Counted from the first letter of the stretch, positions 45,836-56,458 are shown. The stretch is DNA of 64,000 nucleotides from Bacillus thuringiensis (GCF_001182785.1 NZ_CP012099.1:2230501-2294500), one strand, 5' to 3'. Translations and numbers: made by a program. Notes: generated by a model not told the origin, from the sequence alone.

Positions 45836-45846
45836 TATAGTTTAAA

Positions 45847-45878
45847 AAACTGGGGAATCGTTAATGATTCCCCAGTTT
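45847..45878. terminator. asd terminator
   Basis: AAACTGGGGAATC and GATTCCCCAGTTT form a perfect 13-bp stem with a 6-nt loop. Confidence 0.85.
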
Positions 45879-45913
45879 GTATTTCATAATTGTTTTCTTT
45901 ATTTCGGCCAACT

Positions 45914-46345
45914 TTAATTAAAATTAGTCGTTATTGAATTTTTATAAATATCTACTTTATGTGCAGTGAAGCGTAAGGTTTTGGATTCTGCATGAATTGT
46001 AAGATTAATAATAATCGATAACGGCATTTCGACCGTTTTCACAATATCTTCTATAGCAATATACTCATTTTTTGCTTCCTTATAATAAACAACAGAACGA
46101 ATTACGGCCTCGTCACCTTCAATATCAATTTCACACATCATAGGGAATTTTTCACCATTATGTAAGAATAATTCGCCTAGTACGATTGAACCGTTTAATT
46201 CTTCTGTAAAATTAGTAGTTGCCGCTGGTTTTACCCATGTTTCGTCATGTTCTTCGTTTTCCTCTTCATCTATTGCCCATTCCCAAATGGGGTTTTGTTT
46301 TAGGTCCTCAATAGTTAATTTATCAATTGGTTTGCAATTATTCAT
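45914..46345 (-). CDS. Hypothetical acidic protein
   Basis: A 143-residue acidic soluble protein with NPIWEWAIDEEENEEHDETWVKP near the N-terminus. I have the impression of a widespread unnamed family with this IWEWxxDEE/DETxV pattern, sometimes near toxin or immunity genes, but cannot verify that. ATG at 46345 follows AAGGAG. No toxin is adjacent. Confidence 0.6.
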   Translation of the reverse strand: MNNCKPIDKLTIEDLKQNPIWEWAIDEEENEEHDETWVKPAATTNFTEELNGSIVLGELFLHNGEKFPMMCEIDIEGDEAVIRSVVYYKEAKNEYIAIEDIVKTVEMPLSIIINLTIHAESKTLRFTAHKVDIYKNSITTNFN

Positions 46346-46631
46346 ACATAAATTCTCCTTTTATTTTGATAAGTAAGTTTCTTAGTTTCATGAATTAGAT
46401 GATTGCTTATAAGTGGATTCAACAAAGTATTTTGCTCATTTGATATCCAAACTACTTTATTTTGAAATAAAGTTATTACAGCAATATTAACAAAACTTTA
46501 ATTGTCTAGTAAATAATTATTAGTGGAGATATTAAAATGGGATGGTGTTAAAGAAAGATAGTAAAAAACATCAAGGATGAATGAAATCCATTTGGTATGA
46601 TATGGATATATCCAATGTGAGGGGGAGTTTG

Positions 46632-47756
46632 ATGTATCAAGTAAAGGGGTATTTTTCATCATTAAAAGGAAGTTATTATGAGATTGGAAAGCAACAAGGG
46701 GAGTTCGTGAAACAAAATCCGTATCTCATCCCGCAATTTATACACGAAGAAAATGTAATATCTAATAACCATTGGACAGAATCGAGAAATATACTAAACA
46801 AACATTGTCCAGGCATAAATGAAGAAATTGAAGGTTTTTGTGAAGTGTTGAAAATTCCTTCTAAAAATATAATGTATTACTATCAAACACTATTGAAAGC
46901 AGGTTGTAGTCATTGTGCAGTATTACCTAAAAAGACAGATTCAACTCACACTTATGTATTAAGAAACTATGATTTATCACCAGTAATAGATGATATGCGT
47001 TTTTGCTCGACGCATGTTGAAGGTGCGTATGCGCATAGTGGTTTTTCTACTCAATATTTTGGTAGAACAGAAGGAGTTAATGAACATGGATTATCTGTTA
47101 CATTTTCAGCATGTGGTCAACCAGTAGGAAATATTGAAGGTCTACGAAAGCCAGTAGTAAGTGGTTTACAATGTTTTGCGGTAATTCGACTGTTATTGGA
47201 GAAATGCAAAAATGTGCAGGAGGCTAAGTCACTAATAGAAGAAATACCAATTGCTAGTAATATTAATTTAATACTAGCTGATCCTTTAAATGCAGCATAT
47301 ATTGAAATATTTGACGGTCATAAATCCACAATAACGATTGATGGTGAAAAACAAGCTTTTATTGTATCAACAAACCATGCAGTTAGTTCATCAATTCAGA
47401 AATTAAATAATAGGAGATTAGAACAATCTACAAAGAGATATCACGTTTTACATGAGCATTTAAATAGATATGAACAAGTAAGCATAGAGTCTTTAAAAAA
47501 ATTAGTAGAAGAAGAATATCCTGCTGGACTAACTGTACATAACTATGAAGAATGGTTTGGAACTTTACATTCTGTATTATTCGATTTACATGATCGTACA
47601 ATGAAGATTTGCTTCGGATCACCACTTTTAAACGACTGGTACCTATTGAAAGTTGGAGGAAGTATGCCGTTTTCTGAGGTGAACGTGAACTTTAAAAATA
47701 AAACTTATACTGACTTTTGGAGGGAAGATAAGAATAAATTGATGCCTAAAAGATAA
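46632..47756 (+). CDS. C45-family autoproteolytic acyltransferase/hydrolase
   Basis: A 374-residue Ntn-hydrolase-like protein similar to acyl-CoA:6-aminopenicillanate acyltransferases. YYEIGKQQGEF is the N-terminal pattern; the putative nucleophile Cys follows self-cleavage in KAGCSHCAVLP near residue 95; LRNYDL and GVNEHGLSVTFSACG are further core pieces. It probably hydrolyses an amide of a small molecule. ATG at 46632 follows GAGGGGGAG; 17 upstream in-frame residues have no ribosome site. Confidence 0.82.
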   Translation: MYQVKGYFSSLKGSYYEIGKQQGEFVKQNPYLIPQFIHEENVISNNHWTESRNILNKHCPGINEEIEGFCEVLKIPSKNIMYYYQTLLKAGCSHCAVLPKKTDSTHTYVLRNYDLSPVIDDMRFCSTHVEGAYAHSGFSTQYFGRTEGVNEHGLSVTFSACGQPVGNIEGLRKPVVSGLQCFAVIRLLLEKCKNVQEAKSLIEEIPIASNINLILADPLNAAYIEIFDGHKSTITIDGEKQAFIVSTNHAVSSSIQKLNNRRLEQSTKRYHVLHEHLNRYEQVSIESLKKLVEEEYPAGLTVHNYEEWFGTLHSVLFDLHDRTMKICFGSPLLNDWYLLKVGGSMPFSEVNVNFKNKTYTDFWREDKNKLMPKR

Positions 47757-47807
47757 ATGGGATAAGATGGTAATATAAAGAGTGCATTTATACTGGAGGG
47801 ATTACCA

Positions 47808-48071
47808 ATACTAAAAGTTATGTTACCATTTGTTCTTATCTTTTTTCTTGTCATTGCGATGTATATTGCTTATCAAAAGAGAAAAAAATCTGGGATAAAA
47901 GGATTGAAAAGTGCGTTAACTTCTATTTGCTTCTTTTTACTCGCAGTCTTAAATATGTTTGCATATTGGTTTCATTTTGGTGGTGCTTTTACTTGGTTAT
48001 TTTCAATTGTATTATTGCTAGTTGGTGCATATTTTACTAAATATATTCCAATATCTAAAAAGGTACATTAA
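47808..48071 (+). CDS. Small membrane protein with probable ATA start
   Basis: An 87-residue protein with three hydrophobic helices (LPFVLIFFLVIAMYIAY, ICFFLLAVLNMFAYWF, WLFSIVLLLVGAYF). The only ribosome site is GGAGG at 47795-47799; exactly 8 nt later is ATA at 47808. The first ATG, at 47820, is 20 nt away from it. If ATG is used the protein has 83 residues. Function unknown. Confidence 0.6.
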   Translation: MLKVMLPFVLIFFLVIAMYIAYQKRKKSGIKGLKSALTSICFFLLAVLNMFAYWFHFGGAFTWLFSIVLLLVGAYFTKYIPISKKVH

Positions 48072-48111
48072 AGTTTATAAGAGTTTAAATATAATGTTTA
48101 CTTTGTTTTGA

Positions 48112-48165
48112 GAAGAGATTATTCTACTAAATTGTTGTGAAACGGTTTCATAGGATAATCTCTTT
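48112..48165. terminator. Bidirectional terminator
   Basis: GAGATTATTCTA and TAGGATAATCTC form a stem with a long AT-rich loop, followed by a T-run, between convergent genes. Confidence 0.7.
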
Positions 48166-48168
48166 TGT

Positions 48169-49062
48169 TTAGTTTTGGAAAGAATGTACTGTAATTTTTA
48201 GTTGCTCAATAAATTCTCGAGTTGCAGCACACATATATTTATCTTTTCTATAAATTAGCCCTATTTCAATTGTTGGAGTAGGGTTTTCTATTTTAATAGC
48301 TTTAATGTTTTTATTTTGTAAAAAGTCTATATATGGTTTGGGTAACACTGTAATTCCCATTCCTTTGGAAACCATTTGGATTAAAGATTCCATCGTACTA
48401 ATTTCTAAAATTGGCCTTGGTTTAAAGTTTAATTTTTGACAATGAGATGTAATTAGTTCGGTTAAAAAGAAATTTTTAGGTAAAAGAATTAAAGGGTAGT
48501 TCTGTAATTCAGCAATAGATACATGATTACGTTCAGCTAATCGATGACCAGTGGGCACGACCAATGTAAGATCGCTTTTGTATAGAGGGATGGAGATAAT
48601 CTCTTTATCTTGCACCGGGAGAAATGTAATTCCAATATCTAGTTCGTTTTGTAATAATTTTTCACGAATATCTCCTGTACGAAGCCCTAATACAGAAAGC
48701 TTTATATTGGGATATAAATTATTAAAATTTAAAATAGCTGGTGGTAGTAAATAATTTACGACGGTTAACAAAGCCCCTATTGTTAAGGAACCTTGCTGTA
48801 ATCCGTTTAGGTCTTGAATAGCTGAACGAGCTTGTTCGACTTCATGAAAAATGGTTTTACTATGTGATAATAAAATCTTCCCTGCTTCAGTTAATGATAT
48901 TTTTTTACCAATTCGATCGAAAAGTGGCATTCCTACTTCATGCTCTAATGCACGTATTTGTTGACTTAGTGAAGGCTGTGAAATATTTAATTTTTCAGCT
49001 GCTTTTGTGAAATGTAATTCTTTTGAAACAGCTAAAAAATATTCAAGTTGTCGTAATTCGAT
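48169..49062 (-). CDS. LysR family transcriptional regulator with probable ATC start
   Basis: An LTTR of 297 residues if started at 49062. The HTH region is FLAVSKELHFTKAAEKLNISQPSLSQQIRALE. On the minus strand GAGG lies 8 nt before ATC at 49062; the protein then begins (M)ELRQLEYF, the usual LysR opening. The GTG at 49071 is part of the ribosome site itself and would add three odd residues. The gene is divergent from a MOSC protein gene, with a palindromic site between. Confidence 0.87.
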   Translation of the reverse strand: MELRQLEYFLAVSKELHFTKAAEKLNISQPSLSQQIRALEHEVGMPLFDRIGKKISLTEAGKILLSHSKTIFHEVEQARSAIQDLNGLQQGSLTIGALLTVVNYLLPPAILNFNNLYPNIKLSVLGLRTGDIREKLLQNELDIGITFLPVQDKEIISIPLYKSDLTLVVPTGHRLAERNHVSIAELQNYPLILLPKNFFLTELITSHCQKLNFKPRPILEISTMESLIQMVSKGMGITVLPKPYIDFLQNKNIKAIKIENPTPTIEIGLIYRKDKYMCAATREFIEQLKITVHSFQN

Positions 49063-49080
49063 TGGAATCACCTCAAGTAT

Positions 49081-49103
49081 AATGATAGGTTATATCTATC
49101 ATT
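49081..49103. promoter_or_regulatory. Candidate LysR operator
   Basis: AATGATAG, 7 nt, CTATCATT: a perfect 8-bp inverted repeat of T-N11-A form, between the divergent LysR and MOSC genes. Confidence 0.6.
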
Positions 49104-49227
49104 ATTATATAAATAATTGAATTGAACAATGATTTTAGAGGTTTTATAATCATCTTTATGTAACAGAGAGGGTTGTAAAAATTAATCGAGAGAAAATACA
49201 TGTAACACCTTTAAAGGAGGAAATAGA

Positions 49228-49917
49228 ATGGCTAATGAATATCAATTATTATCTTTAAATATAGGATTACCAAAAGAGGTTACATACGGCGGAAAAGTAA
49301 TTCATACAGGCATAAATAAGAAACAAGTAAAGGAACCGGTATATTTATCCTTTGTAAAATTTAATGGAGATGGACAGGCGGACTTAGTTCATCATGGAGG
49401 AGTAGATAAAGCAGTTTGTGTTTATACTGGTGATCACTATCCATACTGGGAAAAAGAATTGAATCAAGATCTTGTATATGGGGCTTTCGGAGAAAATATA
49501 ACAGTTAGTGGTATGCGCGAAGAGGATGTTTGTATTGGTGATACGTTTGATCTCGGAGAGGCAATCGTACAGGTAACACAACCAAGGCAACCTTGTTTTA
49601 AATTAGCAAAAAAATATAATATTCCAAAGTTACCACTATATTTTCAAGAAACAGGATATACAGGATTTTATTTTCGTGTATTAAAAGAAGGATGGGTATC
49701 ATCAGTCGATACATTAAAAAGGCTACAGTCTGATCCGAAAGGTGTTTCAGTAGCGTTTGCTAACCGTATCATGCACAAGGAAAAACAAAATATTGAAGGA
49801 GTAAAAAGGATATTAGAAGTAAACGCACTTTCAAGTAGTTGGAGAAAGTCTTTTGAAAAGCGTATAAGTGGAGAAGAAATTAATACGAAGGAAAGACTTG
49901 AAGGGATAAAAGAATAA
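49228..49917 (+). CDS. MOSC domain protein (YiiM-like)
   Basis: A 229-residue molybdenum-cofactor sulfurase C-terminal domain protein. FGENITVSGMREEDVCIGD and the conserved Cys in TQPRQPCFKLAKK are MOSC hallmarks, with DGQADLVHHGGVDKAVCVY before them. The 3-alpha tail (about 165-215) follows. It may act in N-hydroxylated base detoxification like YiiM; that is family inference. ATG at 49228 follows AAAGGAGG. LysR control is likely. Confidence 0.9.
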   Translation: MANEYQLLSLNIGLPKEVTYGGKVIHTGINKKQVKEPVYLSFVKFNGDGQADLVHHGGVDKAVCVYTGDHYPYWEKELNQDLVYGAFGENITVSGMREEDVCIGDTFDLGEAIVQVTQPRQPCFKLAKKYNIPKLPLYFQETGYTGFYFRVLKEGWVSSVDTLKRLQSDPKGVSVAFANRIMHKEKQNIEGVKRILEVNALSSSWRKSFEKRISGEEINTKERLEGIKE

Positions 49918-50175
49918 AAATATTTTATTATAAATAGTGTATTTCTATTAGTAAAAGCTAATTAGAAAGCGCTATTTTTATATAATAAACTAATTAATAT
50001 CCAGAAATCTTAATATTGTTTTATTCGACTTATTTTCAAATAGTCAAAACATAAAATTAATTAGACTTTTTTTTTATGTTTTATGATAGTATATTGATTG
50101 GTAAGACCTCTATTTTTAAGAGTAGGTCATATAAGTATATCTAATTTAATGGAATTTAACATTTGGAGGTACAAC

Positions 50176-51063
50176 ATGGGGAATGTTGAAAAATTGGCAA
50201 GTCTTCTAATAGAAGAACCGAAAAGAGAGCAGTTATTTCCTTTATTTGAAGAAGTGTTTGGAATTAAAACTCAAACATTGAATGATTTTTCGGATAAAGG
50301 ATATTGGGATGATACATATAAAGCTTTATCGTTTTTACAAGAAGATAAAGTGATTGCAAATGTTGCGGCATTTTCACTCCCATTATTAATTAATGGTGAA
50401 AAAATAAATGCGGCGGGTATTCAATCAGTAATGACACACCCTAATTTCCGTAGACAAGGGTTAATGACACAATTAATGGATAAAATGATAGAAGAAATCG
50501 ATAAGAAATGTGAATGTGCATTATTGTTTACGGAAAACCCTGAACTATATACAGCATTTGGATTTAAAGTTGTGCAGGAATATTTGATGACTATACCATA
50601 TGATAAAAATATTAATAATAACGATTCACTACTTAAAAAGTTAGATTACTATAATATAGAGAATAGACAGTTAATACATGAAACTATTGATAGTAGCCAA
50701 AGACTTTCAAATAGTTTTTCAACTTTAAACTTCCATCCTTCATTTTATTTGAATATGTATGATTCGGAATGGAATGAGAAATTGTATTATTCAGAGAAAC
50801 TAGATGCTCTAATCGTTTATGAAGTAGAAAATGAAAAGTTGAAATTATTTGGAGTATTTGCGCCAGTACTTCCGGTTTTAGATGAATTATGTGGAGAAAT
50901 CAATGAAAGGTTTACGGAAATCGAATTTTATTTTTCTCCGGATCAATTAGGGGTTGAGGATGTACAGTTTACAGAAGTACAGTCTAGCAAGTATTTAATG
51001 GTTCGAAGTGATAAAGAGTTAGATTTTAAAGGTTATAAATTCCCAGTATTAGCGGAGTTTTAA
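50176..51063 (+). CDS. Large GNAT acetyltransferase (Eis-like)
   Basis: A 295-residue protein. The N-terminal GNAT has GIQSVMTHPNFRRQGLMTQLMDKMIEE, the acetyl-CoA loop (RxQGL), and LLFTENPELYTAFGFKV. The C-terminal half is a second, degenerate GNAT-like or sterol-carrier-like domain, as in Eis-type enzymes. ATG at 50176 follows GGAGGT. The DUF1349 gene starts 34 nt downstream. Confidence 0.82.
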   Translation: MGNVEKLASLLIEEPKREQLFPLFEEVFGIKTQTLNDFSDKGYWDDTYKALSFLQEDKVIANVAAFSLPLLINGEKINAAGIQSVMTHPNFRRQGLMTQLMDKMIEEIDKKCECALLFTENPELYTAFGFKVVQEYLMTIPYDKNINNNDSLLKKLDYYNIENRQLIHETIDSSQRLSNSFSTLNFHPSFYLNMYDSEWNEKLYYSEKLDALIVYEVENEKLKLFGVFAPVLPVLDELCGEINERFTEIEFYFSPDQLGVEDVQFTEVQSSKYLMVRSDKELDFKGYKFPVLAEF

Positions 51064-51096
51064 ATGTCTATATAAATGCTTTATTATGGAGGAGCT

Positions 51097-51693
51097 ATGA
51101 ATATATCGTATATACCAGAACATATTGAGCAACTCACTATAATGAATGTACCTGAATACTATAAAATTAATGATAATCATGCGTTTATTGTCCGTTCGAA
51201 AGCAGAAACTGATTTTTGGCTTAAAACACATTATGGTTTTGAAGTAATGAATGGTCATGTATTTTATAATGAGATGATGACAGACTTTCAAGCTGAAGTT
51301 CAGTTACGTATGAATCCAAATTCAAAATTCGATCAAGCAGGTCTTTTTGTTATGATTTCGGAGAACTGTTGGCTAAAAACATCTTTAGAATATATCCCTG
51401 AAGGGCCATCTCACTTAGGTGCTGTCGTAACGAATAATGGATATTCTGACTGGTCAACGCAAGATTATCCAACTGAAGCAGCTAAGCAACAACTTCGTTT
51501 TCGAATTATTCGAAAAAGCGGTGATTATACAATATATGTGAAAAAGGGCCATCAATGGGAACAAATAAGAATCGCTCATTTAATGGAGGATATAGGGAAG
51601 GAGCCTGTTAAAATAGGTTTTTACACGTGTAGTCCTTCTAAAAATAAGGGATTTGAGACTGAGTTTTTACATTTTACAATTGAAGAAATATAG
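51097..51693 (+). CDS. DUF1349 (concanavalin-like) protein
   Basis: A 198-residue soluble protein of the DUF1349 family, a concanavalin-type beta-sandwich: DQAGLFVMISENCWLKTSLEY, LGAVVTNNGYSDW, and KIGFYTCSPSKNKGFETEF. Biochemical role unknown; carbohydrate binding is suspected in the fold. ATG at 51097 follows GGAGG. Probably co-transcribed with the GNAT gene. Confidence 0.82.
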   Translation: MNISYIPEHIEQLTIMNVPEYYKINDNHAFIVRSKAETDFWLKTHYGFEVMNGHVFYNEMMTDFQAEVQLRMNPNSKFDQAGLFVMISENCWLKTSLEYIPEGPSHLGAVVTNNGYSDWSTQDYPTEAAKQQLRFRIIRKSGDYTIYVKKGHQWEQIRIAHLMEDIGKEPVKIGFYTCSPSKNKGFETEFLHFTIEEI

Positions 51694-51698
51694 ATGAA

Positions 51699-51733
51699 AA
51701 ACCGTATTCTTTTCATTAAGAATACGGTTTTTG
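51699..51733 (+). terminator. Intrinsic terminator
   Basis: AAAACCGTATTCTT and AAGAATACGGTTTT form a perfect stem with a T-run. Confidence 0.85.
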
Positions 51734-51871
51734 TATTTATATAATATAAAGCACATTTATTGACTAGAAAGTCATTAATACTTATCATTTAATAATGTTA
51801 AATATTAATTTACATAATATAATAGAAGTAATAAAGAAATTACAAAATATATAGCTTAAATAAGGAGGGAT

Positions 51872-51931
51872 ATGAATTATTCAGTGGTAATTTCATGGGA
51901 AAAGGAGATTATGTATGAAATCATTTCGTAA
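51872..51931 (+). other. Possible leader ORF overlapping the ABC exporter start
   Basis: A 19-codon ORF (MNYSVVISWEKEIMYEIIS) follows AAGGAGGG, though only 3 nt separate GGAGG from the ATG. It overlaps the exporter start at 51915 by 17 nt and holds the exporter's own AAGGAG. B. subtilis bmrCD is preceded by a leader ORF (bmrB), so a similar layout is possible. Confidence 0.35.
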
Positions 51932-53669
51932 GTTATTACAGTATTTAAAACCATACATGTTCTTCGCTATTATTGGGCCGCTATTTATGGTACTTGAGGT
52001 TGCGATGGACTTAATTCAACCGACTATTATGCAACATATCATTGATGTTGGGATTGCAAATCGGGATTTAAATTATGTAATAAAAATGGGGCTTCTTATG
52101 ATAGGAGCAGCAGCACTCGGCTTAGTTGGAGGGCTTGGGTGTATGATGTATTCTACAAAAGCAGCTGTTAATTTCGCTACAGACATACGAAAAGATGTGT
52201 TTGCGAAAATAGAAACATTTTCTAGTAATAATCGGGACTCATTTGGAACAGGTAAATTATTAACGATCGTGACAAATGATATCACTTCCATTCAATCGGC
52301 AATGACGATGACATTACGTGTTCTCGTTCGTGGTCCACTGTTATTTATCGGAAGTATAATTATTGTTTTTGTAACAGCGCGAGAGTTATTTCCAATATTA
52401 CTTGTAGTTGTTCCGATTTTATTACTTGCGATTATTTTAATTGCAAGTAAAGCAAGTGGTACATTTAAAAAGGTGCAAGAGGCATTAGACAAAGTGAATA
52501 CAAAGCTACAAGAAAATTTATCTGGTGTGCGTGTTATAAAAGCGTATGTAAGACAAAAATACGAAATCGCTCAATTTGGAAATGTAAATACAAATTTAAC
52601 GAAGATAAATATTCGAGCTGTGCAACTTATTTCTTTAATGATGCCAATCATTATGCTAGTTGTAAGTGGCGGGATTGTCGCAACATTATGGATTGGTGGA
52701 GAAAAAGTATTCGATGGAACGCTTCAAGTAGGAGCGATTTTGGCATTTATTAATTACTTGAATATCATTTTAATGTCACTTATGTCGATTAGCATGGTAT
52801 TTATTCAAATTGCGCGAGCTTTTCCATCTGCGGATCGTGTACAGCAAGTGTTAAATACCGAGGTTGATATTATAAGCGAAGCGTATGCGATCGAACCTGA
52901 GAAAATTGAAGGAAATATCGAATTTAAAAATGTTAGTTATAGCTATACGAAAAATAATGAATACGTTTTAAAAGATATTTCGTTTAGCATACAAAAAGGT
53001 GAAAAAGTAGGGATTATTGGATCAACTGGAAGTGGTAAATCTACCTTAGCGAAACTGTTACCACGTCTATATGATGTGGATCATGGTGAAATATGTATAG
53101 ATGGAATAGATGTTAAAAAATATGATTTGCAAAAACTCCGTGCTTCAATAGGGTTTGTACCTCAGAAGGCGTTGTTGTTCTCAGGCAGTATAGAAGAAAA
53201 TTTACGTTATGGTAAAGAAGATGCAACACATGACGAGCTGGAAGTAGCAGCTGCATCAGCTTGTGCGACTGAGTTTATCAATAAGCTGGAAGAATCTTAT
53301 CAATATAATTTAACACAAGGCGCGACAAATCTATCAGGTGGACAAAAACAACGTGTATCAATTGCAAGGGCACTTGTGAGAAAGCCACCGATTCTCATAT
53401 TAGATGATTCTACATCAGCAGTTGATGCAAAATCAGAGGCTACCATTCAAACAGCTTTAAAAACAAAATATAAAGGCACAACGACTTTATTAATTGCGTC
53501 CAAAATTTCTTCCATAATGGATGCGGATAAAATACTTGTATTAGATAATGGTGAATTAGTTGGCAATGGTACACATGAACAATTGTTAGAACAAAGTGAG
53601 GTTTATCAGGAAATTTATCTTTCCCAAGGTGGTAATTTGGATAAAGAAGGTGGGGAAGAACATGCGTAA
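51915..53669 (+). CDS. ABC exporter subunit 1, degenerate ATP site (BmrC/YheI-like)
   Basis: A 584-residue half-transporter: six helices (1-310) plus a nucleotide-binding domain. Walker A is GSTGSGKST and the signature LSGGQKQR is intact, but the Walker B glutamate is Asp (LILDDSTSAVD) and the switch His is Ser (TTLLIASKISSI). This is the pattern of the subunit with a non-hydrolysing site in heterodimeric exporters. It overlaps its partner gene by 8 nt. ATG at 51915 follows AAGGAG. Probably multidrug efflux. Confidence 0.92.
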   Translation: MKSFRKLLQYLKPYMFFAIIGPLFMVLEVAMDLIQPTIMQHIIDVGIANRDLNYVIKMGLLMIGAAALGLVGGLGCMMYSTKAAVNFATDIRKDVFAKIETFSSNNRDSFGTGKLLTIVTNDITSIQSAMTMTLRVLVRGPLLFIGSIIIVFVTARELFPILLVVVPILLLAIILIASKASGTFKKVQEALDKVNTKLQENLSGVRVIKAYVRQKYEIAQFGNVNTNLTKINIRAVQLISLMMPIIMLVVSGGIVATLWIGGEKVFDGTLQVGAILAFINYLNIILMSLMSISMVFIQIARAFPSADRVQQVLNTEVDIISEAYAIEPEKIEGNIEFKNVSYSYTKNNEYVLKDISFSIQKGEKVGIIGSTGSGKSTLAKLLPRLYDVDHGEICIDGIDVKKYDLQKLRASIGFVPQKALLFSGSIEENLRYGKEDATHDELEVAAASACATEFINKLEESYQYNLTQGATNLSGGQKQRVSIARALVRKPPILILDDSTSAVDAKSEATIQTALKTKYKGTTTLLIASKISSIMDADKILVLDNGELVGNGTHEQLLEQSEVYQEIYLSQGGNLDKEGGEEHA

Positions 53670-55458
53670 TTTTCAAGGGCAATTTGCTAATAAAGGTGGA
53701 CGAAATACCCCAAAGATGGGAAAAGCTAAAAATGCTCAAGGAACTGTAATGCGGGTATGGAACTATATGGGCTATCAAAAAGCTGCTCTTATGTTTGTTA
53801 TATTTCTAGTCGTTGTTACTACATTACTTGGATTATTAGGTCCATATTTTATGGGAGTCATTATAGATCAATATATTGTACCGAAAGATTTAAGTGGTAC
53901 AGCAAGAATGTGTATGTTACTTATCGCGATTTATGGTGTAACTGTACTTTTAACATGGTTACAAACGTTTGTCATGATTAACGTTGCATTAAAAACAATT
54001 CAAAAAATACGACAAGATATTTTTGAGAAAATCCAAACGCTCTCTTTACGGTTCTTCGATGTGCGTTCCCAAGGTGATTTAATGAGCCGTGTGACAAATG
54101 ATATAGATAATTTGAACCAAGCTTTGACACAAAGTGTTGTACAAATTATTTCATCAGCGTTAACTTTTATAGGTGTAACGATTGCGATGTTCGCCTTAAA
54201 TTGGATTTTAGCAATTGTAACTTTAATTACAGTACCTATTATGTTTTACGTTACAAAAAAACTAGTTGCATATAGTGGGAAAAACTTTGCGAAGCGTCAA
54301 AAAGATTTAGGTGAATTAAATGGATTTATTGAGGAAGCAATTACAGGTGCGGATGTTACAACGTTGTACGGAAAAGAAAAAGAAACTGTACAAAATTTCA
54401 ATAAAATTAATGAACAGCTAAGAGTTTCAGCTACGAAGGCTGATACATTTTCAGCTTTTATTTTTCCAAGTATGAACTTTATTAATAACTTAGGTATGGG
54501 GCTTGTCATTGGGACTGGATCAGTTATGGTCTTAAACGGAATGACAACAGTAGGAGTTATTGCGGCTTTTATTAATTATTCTCGTCAATTCTCAAGACCG
54601 CTAAGTCAATTTGCGACTTTAATGAATACAATTCAAGCGGCAGTTGCTGGTGGAGAACGTGTTTTTGAAATTATGGATGAGGTACCAGAAATTCAAAATA
54701 AAAAAGACGCATTCGTTGTACAAAATTTACAAGGGCATGTTGCACTTGAGAATGTTTCATTTGGCTACGCAGAAAATAAAACGATTTTAAAAGAAGTGAG
54801 TCTTAAAGCGCAGCCAGGAGAGACAATTGCTTTAGTTGGTCCGACTGGATCAGGGAAAACAACAATCATTAATTTGTTAACTCGCTTTTATGATATACAG
54901 CAAGGACAAATTCATATTGATGGAAAAGATATAAAAGATTATGATATTAATTCTTTACGAAGTAAAATAGGAGTAGTTTTACAGGATACGTATTTATTTG
55001 CTGGTTCGATTATGGATAATATCCGTTATGGACGCTTAGATGCTACTGATGAAGAAGTTATCACTGCAGCTAAGGCAGCATCTGCAAATTCTTTTATTAA
55101 GCATTTACCAAATCAATATGAAACAGAAATTGCTTCAGAAGGATCGAATTTAAGTCAAGGACAAAAACAACTTCTTGCGATTGCACGAGCAATTTTAGCA
55201 GATGCAGATATATTAATTCTCGATGAAGCGACATCAAATATTGATACAAGAACAGAATTACAAATACAAGCAGGACTAAATAATTTAATGAGAGGTCGCA
55301 CAAGTTTTGTGATCGCTCATCGACTTAAAACAATTGAAAAAGCAGATCAAATTCTTGTTATAAAAGATGGAAATATTTTAGAAAGAGGGAATCATGAATC
55401 TCTCATGGGAGATAGAGGGTTTTATTTTGATCTGTATACGAGTCAGTTTAAAATTTAA
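53662..55458 (+). CDS. ABC exporter subunit 2, catalytic (BmrD/YheH-like)
   Basis: A 598-residue half-transporter with the same architecture. Walker A GPTGSGKTT, Walker B ILILDEATSNID with catalytic Glu, and H-loop VIAHRLKTI are intact; the signature is LSQGQKQL, deviating at LSGGQ. Together with subunit 1 this gives one canonical and one degenerate ATP site. ATG at 53662 overlaps the previous stop; an extension upstream to 53596 lies within gene 1. Confidence 0.93.
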   Translation: MRNFQGQFANKGGRNTPKMGKAKNAQGTVMRVWNYMGYQKAALMFVIFLVVVTTLLGLLGPYFMGVIIDQYIVPKDLSGTARMCMLLIAIYGVTVLLTWLQTFVMINVALKTIQKIRQDIFEKIQTLSLRFFDVRSQGDLMSRVTNDIDNLNQALTQSVVQIISSALTFIGVTIAMFALNWILAIVTLITVPIMFYVTKKLVAYSGKNFAKRQKDLGELNGFIEEAITGADVTTLYGKEKETVQNFNKINEQLRVSATKADTFSAFIFPSMNFINNLGMGLVIGTGSVMVLNGMTTVGVIAAFINYSRQFSRPLSQFATLMNTIQAAVAGGERVFEIMDEVPEIQNKKDAFVVQNLQGHVALENVSFGYAENKTILKEVSLKAQPGETIALVGPTGSGKTTIINLLTRFYDIQQGQIHIDGKDIKDYDINSLRSKIGVVLQDTYLFAGSIMDNIRYGRLDATDEEVITAAKAASANSFIKHLPNQYETEIASEGSNLSQGQKQLLAIARAILADADILILDEATSNIDTRTELQIQAGLNNLMRGRTSFVIAHRLKTIEKADQILVIKDGNILERGNHESLMGDRGFYFDLYTSQFKI

Positions 55459-55462
55459 TATA

Positions 55463-55507
55463 AAAAATGAGGTTTCTCTAGAAAAGAGAAGCCTCATTTT
55501 TTATATT
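55463..55507. terminator. Bidirectional terminator
   Basis: AAAAAATGAGG(T/C)TTCTCT pairs with AGAGAAGCCTCATTTTTT between convergent genes. Confidence 0.85.
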
Positions 55508-55543
55508 CGTAAATTTTATGAATCACTTTTCAAACCAAATTCA

Positions 55544-56446
<903 letters not shown>

Positions 56447-56458
56447 CGAAATCACCTC

